NCBI RefSeq assembly: GCF_947492535.1 | Contig: NZ_CANLNH010000012.1 | Coordinates: 98,618 to 162,617, forward strand | Source: an uncultured Dokdonia sp. | GTDB taxonomy: Bacteria; Bacteroidota; Bacteroidia; Flavobacteriales; Flavobacteriaceae | Direction: 5' to 3' | DNA length: 64,000 bases | Shown here: piece by piece, positions 32,270 to 41,297 of the stretch | How positions within the stretch are numbered: position 1 is the first letter of the stretch | Layout: each line of letters begins with the position of its first letter | Notes under the pieces: model-generated | Databases searched by the model: none | Seen by the model: only the letters and a program-made list of their open reading frames with translations | Told to the model about the DNA's origin: nothing | Position numbers and translations under genes: made by a program

Positions 32270-33235
32270 TTACTTTTTAATTCCAAAAAAATCATCAAAA
32301 ATACTATAGAATTTTTCTGGTTCTTCAAGATAAGGATTATGCGCACTGTTTTCAAACATTTCAAAACGTGCTTGCGGCATAAATAGTTTATACTGCACGG
32401 CAAATTCTGGGGTAGAAACTCCATCATATCTTCCTGCTATAATCAATGTTCTTGCAGGGATATCTTTTAACTTTCTTCTATAATCCTGACGAATCATACT
32501 CCCACTTACATCAAAATCTCCATCTGGACCTATAATTTGCGCATATACATCACCTGCCCATCCCCTATGTTTTGTAGAAGGTACGTTCTGCTTTAAACTC
32601 GTATTGTGATAATAAATATATTTTGTAGGGAAAGCACCATATACATCTTGTAAAGGTTTATCTGTAGAGAGGTATCCTAATTGTCTTAATGAATCTACTT
32701 TTACCCAACGCTCAGGAAAATGTGTTTTTGCATAATGGTTATAGCTGTCACAGTTTGCTTGCCACATGGCGCCACTATGAAATCCATTAATGAGCACCAT
32801 ATGCTTTACACGATCTGGATAGGCGATTGCATATCCTTGGGCAGGAACGGTTCCATAAGAATGACCAACTACCGATATTTTTTCCAAGCCTAAATGTTTG
32901 CGTATTTTTTCGATCATCTCCACATCTGCTTCTACAGAATATTCAGAGACATCTTTTGCATCGTCAGATTTTCCTCTTCCTAACCAGTCAAAGAAGACGA
33001 CTTTATGGGTTTTATAATACTGTCCAAAATTCCCTTGCATATAGTCATGCGAGTTTCCGGGTCCGCCTGGTAAGAAAAAAATAGCATCTCCTTTCCCTTT
33101 TACTTCCAGATGAATATTATATCCATCTATGGTGATCGTTTGCTCTGTAAATTTTTCATAAATATTCGGATCTACTTGTGCTTGTGTTGTTATAAACGCA
33201 TATATAGTAACGAGGAATACTAATCTATTTTTCAT
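32270..33235 (-). CDS. secreted alpha/beta hydrolase (S33 peptidase-like)
   Basis: 321 aa with signal peptide (about 1-19, ITTQAQ). Oxyanion motif FFLPGGPGNSHDY, nucleophile elbow VVGHSYGT (Ser about 121), acid in IAGRYDGVS and His in FENSAHNPY. The GGPG and DWLGRG motifs resemble proline iminopeptidases; substrate not certain. Confidence 0.82.
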   Translation of the reverse strand: MKNRLVFLVTIYAFITTQAQVDPNIYEKFTEQTITIDGYNIHLEVKGKGDAIFFLPGGPGNSHDYMQGNFGQYYKTHKVVFFDWLGRGKSDDAKDVSEYSVEADVEMIEKIRKHLGLEKISVVGHSYGTVPAQGYAIAYPDRVKHMVLINGFHSGAMWQANCDSYNHYAKTHFPERWVKVDSLRQLGYLSTDKPLQDVYGAFPTKYIYYHNTSLKQNVPSTKHRGWAGDVYAQIIGPDGDFDVSGSMIRQDYRRKLKDIPARTLIIAGRYDGVSTPEFAVQYKLFMPQARFEMFENSAHNPYLEEPEKFYSIFDDFFGIKK

Positions 33236-33254
33236 AATGGAGTTGGGTTGGATA

Positions 33255-33270
33255 CGCTTTCGCGAAAGCG
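33255..33270. repeat. CGCTTTCGCGAAAGCG palindrome
   Basis: Perfect 16-bp intergenic copy. Confidence 0.9.
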
Positions 33271-33301
33271 TATAAAGAATCTTATCCGTTTACTTCAAAA
33301 A

Positions 33302-33336
33302 TAAAAAAACCCGCCTAGATAAGCGGATTTTTATAC
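33302..33336 (-). terminator. terminator of the flotillin operon
   Basis: AAACCCGC pairs with GCGGATTT around CTAGATAA, with A/T flanks. Confidence 0.7.
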
Positions 33337-33354
33337 TTTTTAAAAAAGAGTTCA

Positions 33355-34782
33355 TTATTCAGTCTCTTCATCTGCTATCTCAGCATCTTCGATAGCCGTT
33401 TCAGGTTTTGAAATATCTTTCCCTTTTAAATACTCAGGCAATTCCATTCCTGCCATATTAAACATTTCTTGTAATGGCGGCACAGCACCATACATTCCAG
33501 AAATAAAGTTTGAAGTAGACGTTTTTCCGTCTTTTCCACCACCATTTTCCCAAACGGTTACTTTATCTATCTTGATATTCTTAATAGCCTCTGCTTGTGT
33601 GGCTACTAACTCAGGAAGTTTATCGGCAATTAATAACAGTACCGCATCTTTAGAATTATTACCCGCTGCTTTTACAATCTGATCAAGACCCGCTGCTTGC
33701 TTAGTTAATACTTCATATAGTCCTTGTGCTTCAGCTTGCGCTTTGAATAAGATCGCATCTGCCTCTCCTTTTGCACGACGTCTTATTTTTTCTGCTTCAG
33801 CCTCTGCATCAATTTCTACTTTACGCTTATCGATTTCTGCAGGAACAATAACATCTGCTTCTTGAGAAGAACGTTCTCTATCTGCACGAGCAAGTTCAGC
33901 ATCTTTTTCTGCTGCATATGACTCTTCTAATGCTTTTGCGCTTTGTACTTTTTCTGCAGCAATTGCCACACGCTCTGCTTCTGCTTCTCGCTGACGACGT
34001 AACGAATCTGAATTTGCTACGGCAATTTTCGCTTGGTTTTCTCCTTCTACTGCTTGTGCATTTGCAGCAGCTACTTGTGTACGTTCATCTTGCACCGCAT
34101 TTGCTTCTCCAATAGATCCATCACGTGTTTTTTCTGCCACCGACTTACGTGCTGCATTAATAGCATGTGCTGCTGCTTCTTTTCCTAATGCTTCTATATA
34201 TCCAGATTCATCTACAATATCTGTAATATTTACGTTGATTAATTTCAGACCTACTTTCTTTAATTCTCCTTCAACACTTTGTGAGATATTTGTCAAGAAT
34301 TTATCTCTATCTGAGTTAATTTCCTCAATATCCATAGAAGCTACTACAAGACGTAATTGCCCGAAAATAATTTCCATTGCAAGTTCTTTTACATCTTCCA
34401 TACGAAGTCCTAATAAACGCTCAGCTGCATTTTGCATCACACCTGGCTCTGTAGAAATACCAATCGTAAATCGAGATGGTACATTCACACGTATGTTTTG
34501 CTTACTTAAGGCGTTGATAAGATTTACCTCAATAGACATCGGTGTTAAATCAAGAAACTCATAATCTTGAAATACAGGAATGATGAAGGCGGCTCCACCA
34601 TGAATACATTTGGCTGATTGCCCTCCTCCTACTTTACCATATACGACAAGGATACGATCTGAAGGACATCGCTTATAACGACGTATAATAAAAATAATAA
34701 TAATAAAGATGAATACGATAGCTGCGCCAATGGCTGCAACCCCTGCTATCCCATCTGTTTGTAATAACAATAGTTTTGACAT
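33355..34782 (-). CDS. flotillin-family membrane scaffold protein
   Basis: 475 aa. N-terminal membrane anchor (IGAAIVFIFIIIIFIIRRYK, about 18-37), SPFH domain (about 40-215), then a long Ala/Glu-rich coiled-coil (about 215-365) with repeated EAEAE/AKAEA motifs and an acidic tail. Flotillins organise membrane microdomains. It is co-transcribed with an NfeD-like protein nine bases upstream, a classical pairing. It is distinct from the soluble slipin at 14007. Confidence 0.92.
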   Translation of the reverse strand: MSKLLLLQTDGIAGVAAIGAAIVFIFIIIIFIIRRYKRCPSDRILVVYGKVGGGQSAKCIHGGAAFIIPVFQDYEFLDLTPMSIEVNLINALSKQNIRVNVPSRFTIGISTEPGVMQNAAERLLGLRMEDVKELAMEIIFGQLRLVVASMDIEEINSDRDKFLTNISQSVEGELKKVGLKLINVNITDIVDESGYIEALGKEAAAHAINAARKSVAEKTRDGSIGEANAVQDERTQVAAANAQAVEGENQAKIAVANSDSLRRQREAEAERVAIAAEKVQSAKALEESYAAEKDAELARADRERSSQEADVIVPAEIDKRKVEIDAEAEAEKIRRRAKGEADAILFKAQAEAQGLYEVLTKQAAGLDQIVKAAGNNSKDAVLLLIADKLPELVATQAEAIKNIKIDKVTVWENGGGKDGKTSTSNFISGMYGAVPPLQEMFNMAGMELPEYLKGKDISKPETAIEDAEIADEETE

Positions 34783-34791
34783 AGATTTAAA

Positions 34792-35364
34792 TTATTTGGT
34801 TGGTGATACGATTAGAATTCCGTTTGCCGTCACTTCTTTTACTTGTACGACAGTGTTTGTTGTAATTGCCTCATTTTCATCGGTAAGCGCTTCGAGTTCC
34901 CGTAACGCTCCTTGTACCGTAATTTGTACTTTTCCTATACGAGAGCGATTTGCTCCTATCGTAAGGTATACAGATCCTATTTGACCTATAGCATTTTTCA
35001 TTTGTAATGTACCGCTACTGGCCATTTTACGCATTTGATAGAGTAAGAAAGCCATCACAAACATCATAGCCAGTCCACAGACTGCAGCGAGAAGCACTAC
35101 AATTCCTTTTGACATTCCTGCCTCTAAAAAAGAGATGCCACTCCATCCAAAAATGGTGAAAAAGGCAACAATATTTTTAAAGCTAAAAAACTGAAACCCG
35201 ATACCTGTATCTCCTTCTATTTCTGCATCTACATCTCCTTCTATTTCTGCATCACCTCCCAGAAGGGTGGTAACCAGAACAAAAACAAAAAACACAGAAG
35301 CGATTAAAGCAATACCCCAAAAGACCTGTTCAAAACTAGAGAGCGCACTATACCATTCTTGCAT
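34792..35364 (-). CDS. NfeD-like membrane protein
   Basis: 190 aa with three transmembrane segments (about 12-34, 62-84, 88-110) and a C-terminal OB-fold (about 125-190; IGQIGSVYLTIGANRSRIGK, VQVKEVTANGILIVSP). An acidic EIEGDVDAEIEGD repeat lies between TM1 and TM2. NfeD proteins typically pair with flotillins, as here. Confidence 0.85.
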   Translation of the reverse strand: MQEWYSALSSFEQVFWGIALIASVFFVFVLVTTLLGGDAEIEGDVDAEIEGDTGIGFQFFSFKNIVAFFTIFGWSGISFLEAGMSKGIVVLLAAVCGLAMMFVMAFLLYQMRKMASSGTLQMKNAIGQIGSVYLTIGANRSRIGKVQITVQGALRELEALTDENEAITTNTVVQVKEVTANGILIVSPTK

Positions 35365-35461
35365 AAGAAAACATTTAAAAGATTACTAAAAAATACTTTG
35401 AAAAGATAGCGACTTTATCTGCAGCAGCAAAGTACTATACTAAGGACATATAGTTTTGAGT

Positions 35462-36676
35462 TTATTTTGAGATTAATATGCTTACTGCATTACCTCCAAA
35501 ACCAACTGCGTTTACGAGAATATTATTGAGCTTTTGGGATCTTGTTTTCTCTTCCAAGTAAGGAATGCCTACATAGATTTGATGTTGTAACATCTGTACG
35601 GCAAGTTTGAGACTTAACAGCCCACTAGCACCAAAAGTGTGACCTATCTTCCACTTATTGGTAGTCAATAAAGGTATTTTGTTACAAAAAATCTTATGAA
35701 TTGCCTCAATTTCTGATTGATCTCCTTTTACAGTACCCGGTGCATGCATCACAATAGCATCGATTTCGGAAAGATTTTTACATCCTATTGCCATACGCAT
35801 TGCGTCTTGAAAACAGGAACCATTTGCAGAGAGTGATACGGCATGCGTAAGTGATTCTGTAGCATACCCAATTCCTGTGATATACGCCAATGCATTTTCT
35901 TTCCTTCCTCTTTCTAAACATGCAATACCAGCTCCTTCTCCTAACACCATCCCGTTTGAAGTCTTATTCAAATCTAAAGCTTTACAGTAGTATGGTGATT
36001 TGTTATTTAAGTTATTGGAAGCTCCAGTATTGTTGGGAGAGGTCCCCTTCTTCAAGGGGATGAGCTTCATAGCGCGCATTTGCGCGATTGTAAAGGGTGT
36101 AAGTGCGGCTTCACTACCCCCTACTAAAAATTTAGAAGCCATGCCTGATTCTAGCCATGCTACTCCATTCAATACTGCATGCAATGCTGTACTACATGTG
36201 ATAGAATGTGATATATCAGGACCTTTACTTTGCAAATCTTGTGCGACCCAAGAGGCTATATTCCCTAAAGTTGTTGAAGGAGAGGCGTGAGTTGATGTTG
36301 TTTTGTGCTCCTGCCTGTCGGCAGGCAGGTTTACGAAAGCGTCATAATACGATTCAAATAATTGCGTAGCACCTCTTGACGAGCCAATATTAATTCCAAA
36401 ATCACCTTGCTTCCATCCAGATTGCGTTATTGCTTTACGAGCTACTGCAATAGCATATAAAACAGAGTTATCTAACCTTTTATAGTGTGTATTTTCTTCT
36501 CGTAAAGCATCAATAGTTGCGTAAGCTTCCTCTGTTAATCTAGATACAGGCGCCTGTAATGTATCATCCCAAGAAATAGCAGTCTTTGAAGTCAGATATG
36601 CATCCCATTCTTGAGTATCTGTCACTCCAAGTGGAGAAAGTGATGCGAGTCCTGTAATAGCAATAGGTGTTTTCAA
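35462..36676 (-). CDS. beta-ketoacyl-ACP synthase-like protein of the biotin region
   Basis: About 404 aa. I start at a TTG (36676) giving (M)KTPIAITGLASLSPLG; the ATG at 36760 adds 28 residues that look like spacer. Catalytic Cys in SITCSTALHAV, His in VMHAPGTVKGD, His in KIGHTFGASG: a complete Cys-His-His triad of the FabF/KAS II type. Such ketosynthases are often beside biotin genes in flavobacteria and may serve pimeloyl-chain synthesis (inference). A CCTGCC palindrome is inserted in frame at 36310-36329, encoding LPADRQ. Confidence 0.85.
   Translation of the reverse strand: MKTPIAITGLASLSPLGVTDTQEWDAYLTSKTAISWDDTLQAPVSRLTEEAYATIDALREENTHYKRLDNSVLYAIAVARKAITQSGWKQGDFGINIGSSRGATQLFESYYDAFVNLPADRQEHKTTSTHASPSTTLGNIASWVAQDLQSKGPDISHSITCSTALHAVLNGVAWLESGMASKFLVGGSEAALTPFTIAQMRAMKLIPLKKGTSPNNTGASNNLNNKSPYYCKALDLNKTSNGMVLGEGAGIACLERGRKENALAYITGIGYATESLTHAVSLSANGSCFQDAMRMAIGCKNLSEIDAIVMHAPGTVKGDQSEIEAIHKIFCNKIPLLTTNKWKIGHTFGASGLLSLKLAVQMLQHQIYVGIPYLEEKTRSQKLNNILVNAVGFGGNAVSILISK
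36310..36329. repeat. CCTGCC palindromic repeat inside the ketosynthase gene
   Basis: CCTGCCTG-TCGG-CAGGCAGG, perfect palindrome except the centre. It sits in a stretch (DAFVNLPADRQEHKTTS) that looks like an extra surface loop. Confidence 0.8.
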
Positions 36677-36801
36677 GAAGAAATATTTTATGCAAAAATA
36701 CGAGTTCAAAAATGCAGGAAAAACTAAAATACAAAGTTTGTTTATTGTATTTCGTAACATAACTAGATTTTGATCTACTTATTAGCAAATCACATACTTT
36801 T

Positions 36802-37215
36802 ATGGAAGAAGAAATACGACAAAGTTGGTGGAAACGCAATTGGAAATGGGCACTCCCATCTGGCGGATGTTTAACTATTTTAATTATTATAGCTATTATA
36901 ATAGGCGTTACGTTTAATTCTCTTGCTAAAAGCACCTCTATTGTTGCGTATATTAATGTGGTCACAGAGCTTCAAGGAAATACAGAGGTAGCGCAAGCAC
37001 TTGGAAAACCTATAGAAATTCTAGAAGAAGGATATGATCCAGAAGTATCTAAAGATCATTTAGATGTTCAAATGCAACTGGATGGACAAAAGGCAGATGG
37101 CACTCTTATTGTGAAAGCGGATAAAATAGATGGAAAATGGGTATATTCGATGTGCACAATTACTGTAGAAGGCACAAATCAAGTAATCGATATTAAAGAT
37201 GCATTAAACGACTAA
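36802..37215 (+). CDS. Coa1-like small membrane protein, copy 1
   Basis: 137 aa. SWWKRNWKWALPSGGCLTIL leads into one membrane helix (about 22-42), then an extracytoplasmic domain (NTEVAQALGKPIEI). Related proteins are annotated as cytochrome c oxidase assembly factor Coa1-like, on weak similarity. The paralogue follows 13 bases downstream. Confidence 0.7.
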   Translation: MEEEIRQSWWKRNWKWALPSGGCLTILIIIAIIIGVTFNSLAKSTSIVAYINVVTELQGNTEVAQALGKPIEILEEGYDPEVSKDHLDVQMQLDGQKADGTLIVKADKIDGKWVYSMCTITVEGTNQVIDIKDALND

Positions 37216-37228
37216 AACTATAATATAA

Positions 37229-37690
37229 ATGACTGATCAAAACGAACTTATTCAAGAAAAATCATGGTGGAAACGTAATTGGAAATGGGCCCTTCCTGTA
37301 GGCGGATGTGGTGGATGTTTGATTATTGTTATTCTATTTATAGGAGGCGTTTTTGCGGGTGTAACAACAATGTTTACGAGTTCAACTCCTTACCAAGAAG
37401 GTTTAGAAAAAGTAAATAGTAATGAGCAAGTAGTAGAACTCCTAGGAACACCTATTGAAAAAGATGGGATAATGCAAGGCAGTATTAATTTTAATAATGG
37501 TGATGGAGAGGCTGATTTTAACATACCAATCAAAGGCCCTAAAGGAGAAGGAAGGCTATACATTGTGGGGGAAAAGCGAAACGATGAATGGACTTATAGC
37601 GAAATGGAGGTACGTATTGACCAAAATAATGAAGTCATTAATCTATTAAATGAAGGGCTAGATAAACCTGAGGAAGAGGAAGATTTTTAA
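37229..37690 (+). CDS. Coa1-like small membrane protein, copy 2
   Basis: 153 aa. Same layout as the preceding gene (SWWKRNWKWALPVGGCGGCL, helix about 25-47, NEQVVELLGTPIEK), acidic C-terminus (KPEEEEDF). Tandem duplication in one operon, on the strand opposite to the biotin genes that flank it. Confidence 0.7.
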   Translation: MTDQNELIQEKSWWKRNWKWALPVGGCGGCLIIVILFIGGVFAGVTTMFTSSTPYQEGLEKVNSNEQVVELLGTPIEKDGIMQGSINFNNGDGEADFNIPIKGPKGEGRLYIVGEKRNDEWTYSEMEVRIDQNNEVINLLNEGLDKPEEEEDF

Positions 37691-37711
37691 ATTCCTGAAC
37701 ATATTTTAATT

Positions 37712-37746
37712 TAAAAACGCTGTGTAAATTACATAGCGTTTTCTTT
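37712..37746. terminator. bidirectional terminator
   Basis: AAAACGCTGTGTAA pairs with TTACATAGCGTTTT; it serves the Coa1-like operon and the convergent bioA gene. Confidence 0.8.
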
Positions 37747-39012
37747 TTAAAAAGTCTCCAACGCTTCTTTAATCGCTTTATATATTTGATCTAATTGTAC
37801 ATCCGTAATTACAAAAGGGGGTAATATATAAATAGTATTCCCAAGAGGCCTTAGACATATACCACGGTCCATAAAGTGTTTAAAAAGCGCATTACGCAAA
37901 CTTCCATAGCGTTCCATTTCGGTATGCAATTCTAAGGCAAAAATGACACCTTTTACACGTATATTAATAGCTTTTGGGTGGGTTTTTATTGCTTTCGCGA
38001 AAGCGGAATGACGTTTATGGATATGCTGTATTTGGCTCTGAATATCTTCACTCGTTAATAAATCAATACCTGCAATAGCTGCGGCACAGGCTATAGGGTT
38101 TGCACTATAGGTATGTGCATGAAAAAAGCCTTTTGCTACTGTGTCATCAAGGAAAGCATCGTAAATTTCTTGTGTACACGTGGTCAAACTCATAGGAACT
38201 AAGCCTGCTGTAAGTGCCTTACTTAAACATATAATATCTGGGTAGGTTTCTAAATATAGAGACGCAAAATGTTTTCCTGTTTTTCCAAAACCAGTCATTA
38301 CCTCATCAGCAACTGTGACAATATCATTTGCTTTACAAAGTTTTAAAATAGATTCAAGTCCTGAAGCATCATACATGTGCATACCGGCAGCTCCTTGCAC
38401 CAAAGGTTCATACACAAAACCAGCACATGCATGCTTTTCTATAATGCTTTGAAGTAATTGCATTACTCCAGCAAGATTCTCTTCTGTGGGTGCCGGAATA
38501 CGTTTAACGTTTAAAAAATAGTCTTCAAAAGGACCATTATACACTGAAAGATCGCTTACAGACATAGCGCCAAATGTATCTCCATGAAATCCATTTTCAA
38601 AAGCAATAAGTGTATTTCGTTTACTTCCTTTGTTATGATGGTATTGCAATGCCATTTTAATCCCTGCTTCTACTGCCGTGGATCCATTATCATTAAAAAA
38701 TATCTTTTGCTGATTCTCTGGAAGGATATCAAGTACTTTTTGAGCAAGTGTGGTAGCGGGTTGATGTGTAAATCCTGTAAATACAATTTGATCTAGCGTT
38801 TTCATTTGAGCAGTTACTTGCTCAATGATATACGGATTGCAATGTCCATACATTGCCGTATACCAAGAAGCAATCCCATCTATATATGTAGTACCATCTT
38901 CAGCATAAAGCATAGCGCCTTCTGCTTTCACGATAGGCATGGGAGCACTACTGGTTTTGTGCTGTGTTAATGGATGCCAAATATGTGCTTGATCTATTTC
39001 TGAAATACTCAT
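37747..39012 (-). CDS. bioA: adenosylmethionine-8-amino-7-oxononanoate aminotransferase
   Basis: 421 aa, PLP class III aminotransferase making 7,8-diaminononanoate from KAPA with SAM as amino donor. Motifs: IWHPLTQHK and IDGIASWYTAMYGH at the N-terminus, FFNDNGSTAVE, ENGFHGDTFGAMS, DEVMTGFGKTG and PLP lysine in ICLSKALTAGLVPMS (about 266). A CGCTTTCGCGAAAGCG copy (37991-38005) lies in the coding sequence. Confidence 0.96.
   Translation of the reverse strand: MSISEIDQAHIWHPLTQHKTSSAPMPIVKAEGAMLYAEDGTTYIDGIASWYTAMYGHCNPYIIEQVTAQMKTLDQIVFTGFTHQPATTLAQKVLDILPENQQKIFFNDNGSTAVEAGIKMALQYHHNKGSKRNTLIAFENGFHGDTFGAMSVSDLSVYNGPFEDYFLNVKRIPAPTEENLAGVMQLLQSIIEKHACAGFVYEPLVQGAAGMHMYDASGLESILKLCKANDIVTVADEVMTGFGKTGKHFASLYLETYPDIICLSKALTAGLVPMSLTTCTQEIYDAFLDDTVAKGFFHAHTYSANPIACAAAIAGIDLLTSEDIQSQIQHIHKRHSAFAKAIKTHPKAINIRVKGVIFALELHTEMERYGSLRNALFKHFMDRGICLRPLGNTIYILPPFVITDVQLDQIYKAIKEALETF
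37991..38005. repeat. GCTTTCGCGAAAGCG palindrome inside bioA
   Basis: Copy in the coding sequence, translated in SAFAKAIK on the minus strand. Confidence 0.9.
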
Positions 39013-39080
39013 AAACTACCTTTAATTACCAGCGATACAAATGTAACGAATCGCTATATACATTATATCTATCTAAAGAT

Positions 39081-39701
39081 TTATAATGCCTTAAGTTTTT
39101 CTTTAAATAAAGAAGCATATTCACTTACAACACGTTCATCAAAGTAAGGTTCTTCTTCTATACGACCTATGATAGGAACTTTAGTCATTTTTGTAATGAT
39201 TGCTTCTGTAGTAGGGTGTTCTTCTCCAGAAAAAATAATACCTGCTATGGTAAGATTTCTACTCTTTAAGGCTTCAATAGTCAATAACGTATGATTAATA
39301 CTTCCTAAATAATGCCTTGAAACTACAATAACCTTATCTGTAGGCTGTATTAAATCAATGATCGTATCTATATCATTAAGGGGTACTAACAACCCTCCTG
39401 CACCTTCTATAACAAGGTTATTTGATGTTTTAGGTCGTTTAATTTTTGGCATTGTGATCTTCACTCCATCTATTTCGGCTGCCGCATGAGGACTCATGGG
39501 TGTATGTAAAGCAAATGAATTATCGTGATATTGCGATATACCATTAGATACTAAATATTTAATTTTATGCGTATCACTATAATCGAGTTCTCCAGCCTGA
39601 ACAGGTTTCCAATAATCGGCTTCAAGTGCTTCTGTTACGATAGCCGATGCTATTGTTTTTCCTACTTCGGTAGAAATTCCTGTTATAAAATAGGTGCTCA
39701 T
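39081..39701 (-). CDS. bioD: dethiobiotin synthetase
   Basis: 206 aa. P-loop FITGISTEVGKT (about 5-16), substrate motif KPVQAGE, EGAGGLLVPLND and VSRHYLGSINHTLLT. ATP-dependent closure of the ureido ring of diaminononanoate. It lies 68 bases upstream of bioA and six bases downstream of the DUF2007 gene. Confidence 0.95.
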   Translation of the reverse strand: MSTYFITGISTEVGKTIASAIVTEALEADYWKPVQAGELDYSDTHKIKYLVSNGISQYHDNSFALHTPMSPHAAAEIDGVKITMPKIKRPKTSNNLVIEGAGGLLVPLNDIDTIIDLIQPTDKVIVVSRHYLGSINHTLLTIEALKSRNLTIAGIIFSGEEHPTTEAIITKMTKVPIIGRIEEEPYFDERVVSEYASLFKEKLKAL

Positions 39702-39706
39702 AGTAT

Positions 39707-40111
39707 TTAAAAGGTGTATTTACAATTTTCGCAGCGATGTTCATATTTGGTATATAGTGGCAATACACCCGCTATAATGCTCACTATAAAAGACATGAGT
39801 GATTTGATATCTGTCACATTTGTCATATAATGTATTTTAGTACTTTGGCAATTGGGACAGACTAAAGGAATGCCTTCATCATCTAGAGAATATTCTTTTA
39901 TACTATTGAGAATTTCTTTGGCTTTGACTTCATCTTGCGCATGCACTTTAAGTTTTACTCCTCCTATAGCGTTACTCACTAAAGGATCTGTATCTACGGT
40001 ATGATTATCTGCAATAAAAACTTCTATTCCATCTGCTTCTAATCGTCCTTTGATAATTTGAGCTTCACTAGAGTATTGATACCTCGCAACTGTAATAAAT
40101 GTATTAGACAT
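39707..40111 (-). CDS. DUF2007-type small protein with zinc-ribbon-like end
   Basis: 134 aa. N-terminal DUF2007 fold (FITVARYQYSSEAQIIKGRL, GGVKLKVHAQDEVKAKEIL). Then CPNCQSTKIHY, a hydrophobic segment and CENCKYTF, forming two CxxC pairs likely to bind metal. Function unknown; co-directional with bioD. Confidence 0.75.
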   Translation of the reverse strand: MSNTFITVARYQYSSEAQIIKGRLEADGIEVFIADNHTVDTDPLVSNAIGGVKLKVHAQDEVKAKEILNSIKEYSLDDEGIPLVCPNCQSTKIHYMTNVTDIKSLMSFIVSIIAGVLPLYTKYEHRCENCKYTF

Positions 40112-40122
40112 CTTACAAAAAT

Positions 40123-40158
40123 ACCAAATGCCCCTATCTTACAGAGGCATTTGGTATT
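40123..40158 (-). terminator. terminator of the S41 peptidase gene
   Basis: ATACCAAATGCC and GGCATTTGGTAT pair around CCTATCTTACAGA. Confidence 0.75.
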
Positions 40159-40186
40159 AAAAATGTCTTAAACGTTGATTAAAAAA

Positions 40187-41185
40187 TTAAAGAAGTTCTA
40201 AGACTGTATCTAATGCTTCTTCAGACGTTGTCTTCATTGTTGGTGCTACTCCTACTTTATCTAATCTACTACCATCTGCAGTAATATAATCTTGCACAGG
40301 CATAAAGAGGTTTAGTCTTTTAGTCAGTTTAAAGTTTACCCCACTCAACATTGCTCCAGCAGTGTGTTCTCCTACTATTTCTGCAATACCTTGTTCTTTT
40401 ATAAGGTATACAAAAGGCTCACAAGTACTGGCGGTATACTTATCCGTAAGCACATACACTTTTCCTTTAAATGTAGGATTATTATGCGGAGGCACTACCA
40501 TTCTAAAAGCTGGTTTTTTAGCTGCTTCTCTAAATCCAGCATAGGTCATATCTTGAAGAAATGGAAAGCTAGTAATTTCCTCTTGTGTAGGATAGTGATC
40601 ATTTTGCTCAAACCAAGAGCGACTTAAATACGAACCCGCGTCTATCATATTAGGAGTTATAAACTGCCCTAATATAACTGCTGCGTCTAATGTTCCTCCT
40701 CTATTCCCTCGTACATCTACAATGAGGTTTTTATAGTTCTTTTCTGACACTTCAGTTACTAATGATTTCATAAGAGGTGCATTGGATATAAACTGTCGTA
40801 TCGTAAGCACAACCGTTTCTGAATCTATTTCTGATAATTCAAATGCTTTTTCTGTCACTGTTGTCTTCTTTCTTTCATTAGCTTTACCATGTTTTTCTTC
40901 AGCAGAATACGTTAAGTAAAAATGAGAGAATGTTAGTTTTTGACTGGCGTTATTAAATGCTTTTCTAAATTCAGCTTCCTCTAGAGAAAGTACCTCTTCA
41001 CTTTGGATATACTCTACAAATACATCCCATTCCTTGGTTTTTAGAAAAGCAGGGTTGCATATATGAGTATCTGCTAGATTTATAATTTTACCAACTAATT
41101 CTCTTCGTTCTTGTAATGGATCAAATTGCGCATATGATTGTATAGATATGCATAAGAAACTAATGGCTATAAGTATTGTTTTCAT
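40187..41185 (-). CDS. secreted S41-family peptidase
   Basis: 332 aa with signal peptide (about 1-19, SIQSYAQ). Tail-specific protease fold without a PDZ domain: LIVDVRGNRGGTLDAAVILG, nucleophile Ser in TDKYTASTCEPFVYLIKEQG, IVGEHTAGAMLSG. Many short flavobacterial S41 proteins have this form; substrate unknown. Confidence 0.82.
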   Translation of the reverse strand: MKTILIAISFLCISIQSYAQFDPLQERRELVGKIINLADTHICNPAFLKTKEWDVFVEYIQSEEVLSLEEAEFRKAFNNASQKLTFSHFYLTYSAEEKHGKANERKKTTVTEKAFELSEIDSETVVLTIRQFISNAPLMKSLVTEVSEKNYKNLIVDVRGNRGGTLDAAVILGQFITPNMIDAGSYLSRSWFEQNDHYPTQEEITSFPFLQDMTYAGFREAAKKPAFRMVVPPHNNPTFKGKVYVLTDKYTASTCEPFVYLIKEQGIAEIVGEHTAGAMLSGVNFKLTKRLNLFMPVQDYITADGSRLDKVGVAPTMKTTSEEALDTVLELL

Positions 41186-41297
41186 GTTTGTTTGTTTTAA
41201 ATTCTCTACAAATAGAAGAAGTTAAAACACCCTAAAAAAATGATAGTGATGAGTATGCCTTTTTTGTGCTGAGTTTGCTATTTCAGGGCTCTAATTG

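Noticed and set aside
36677..36760. ATG-started N-terminal extension of the ketosynthase
   Set aside because: The 28 extra residues are hydrophobic and unlike ketosynthases; the TTG at 36676 fits the family start.
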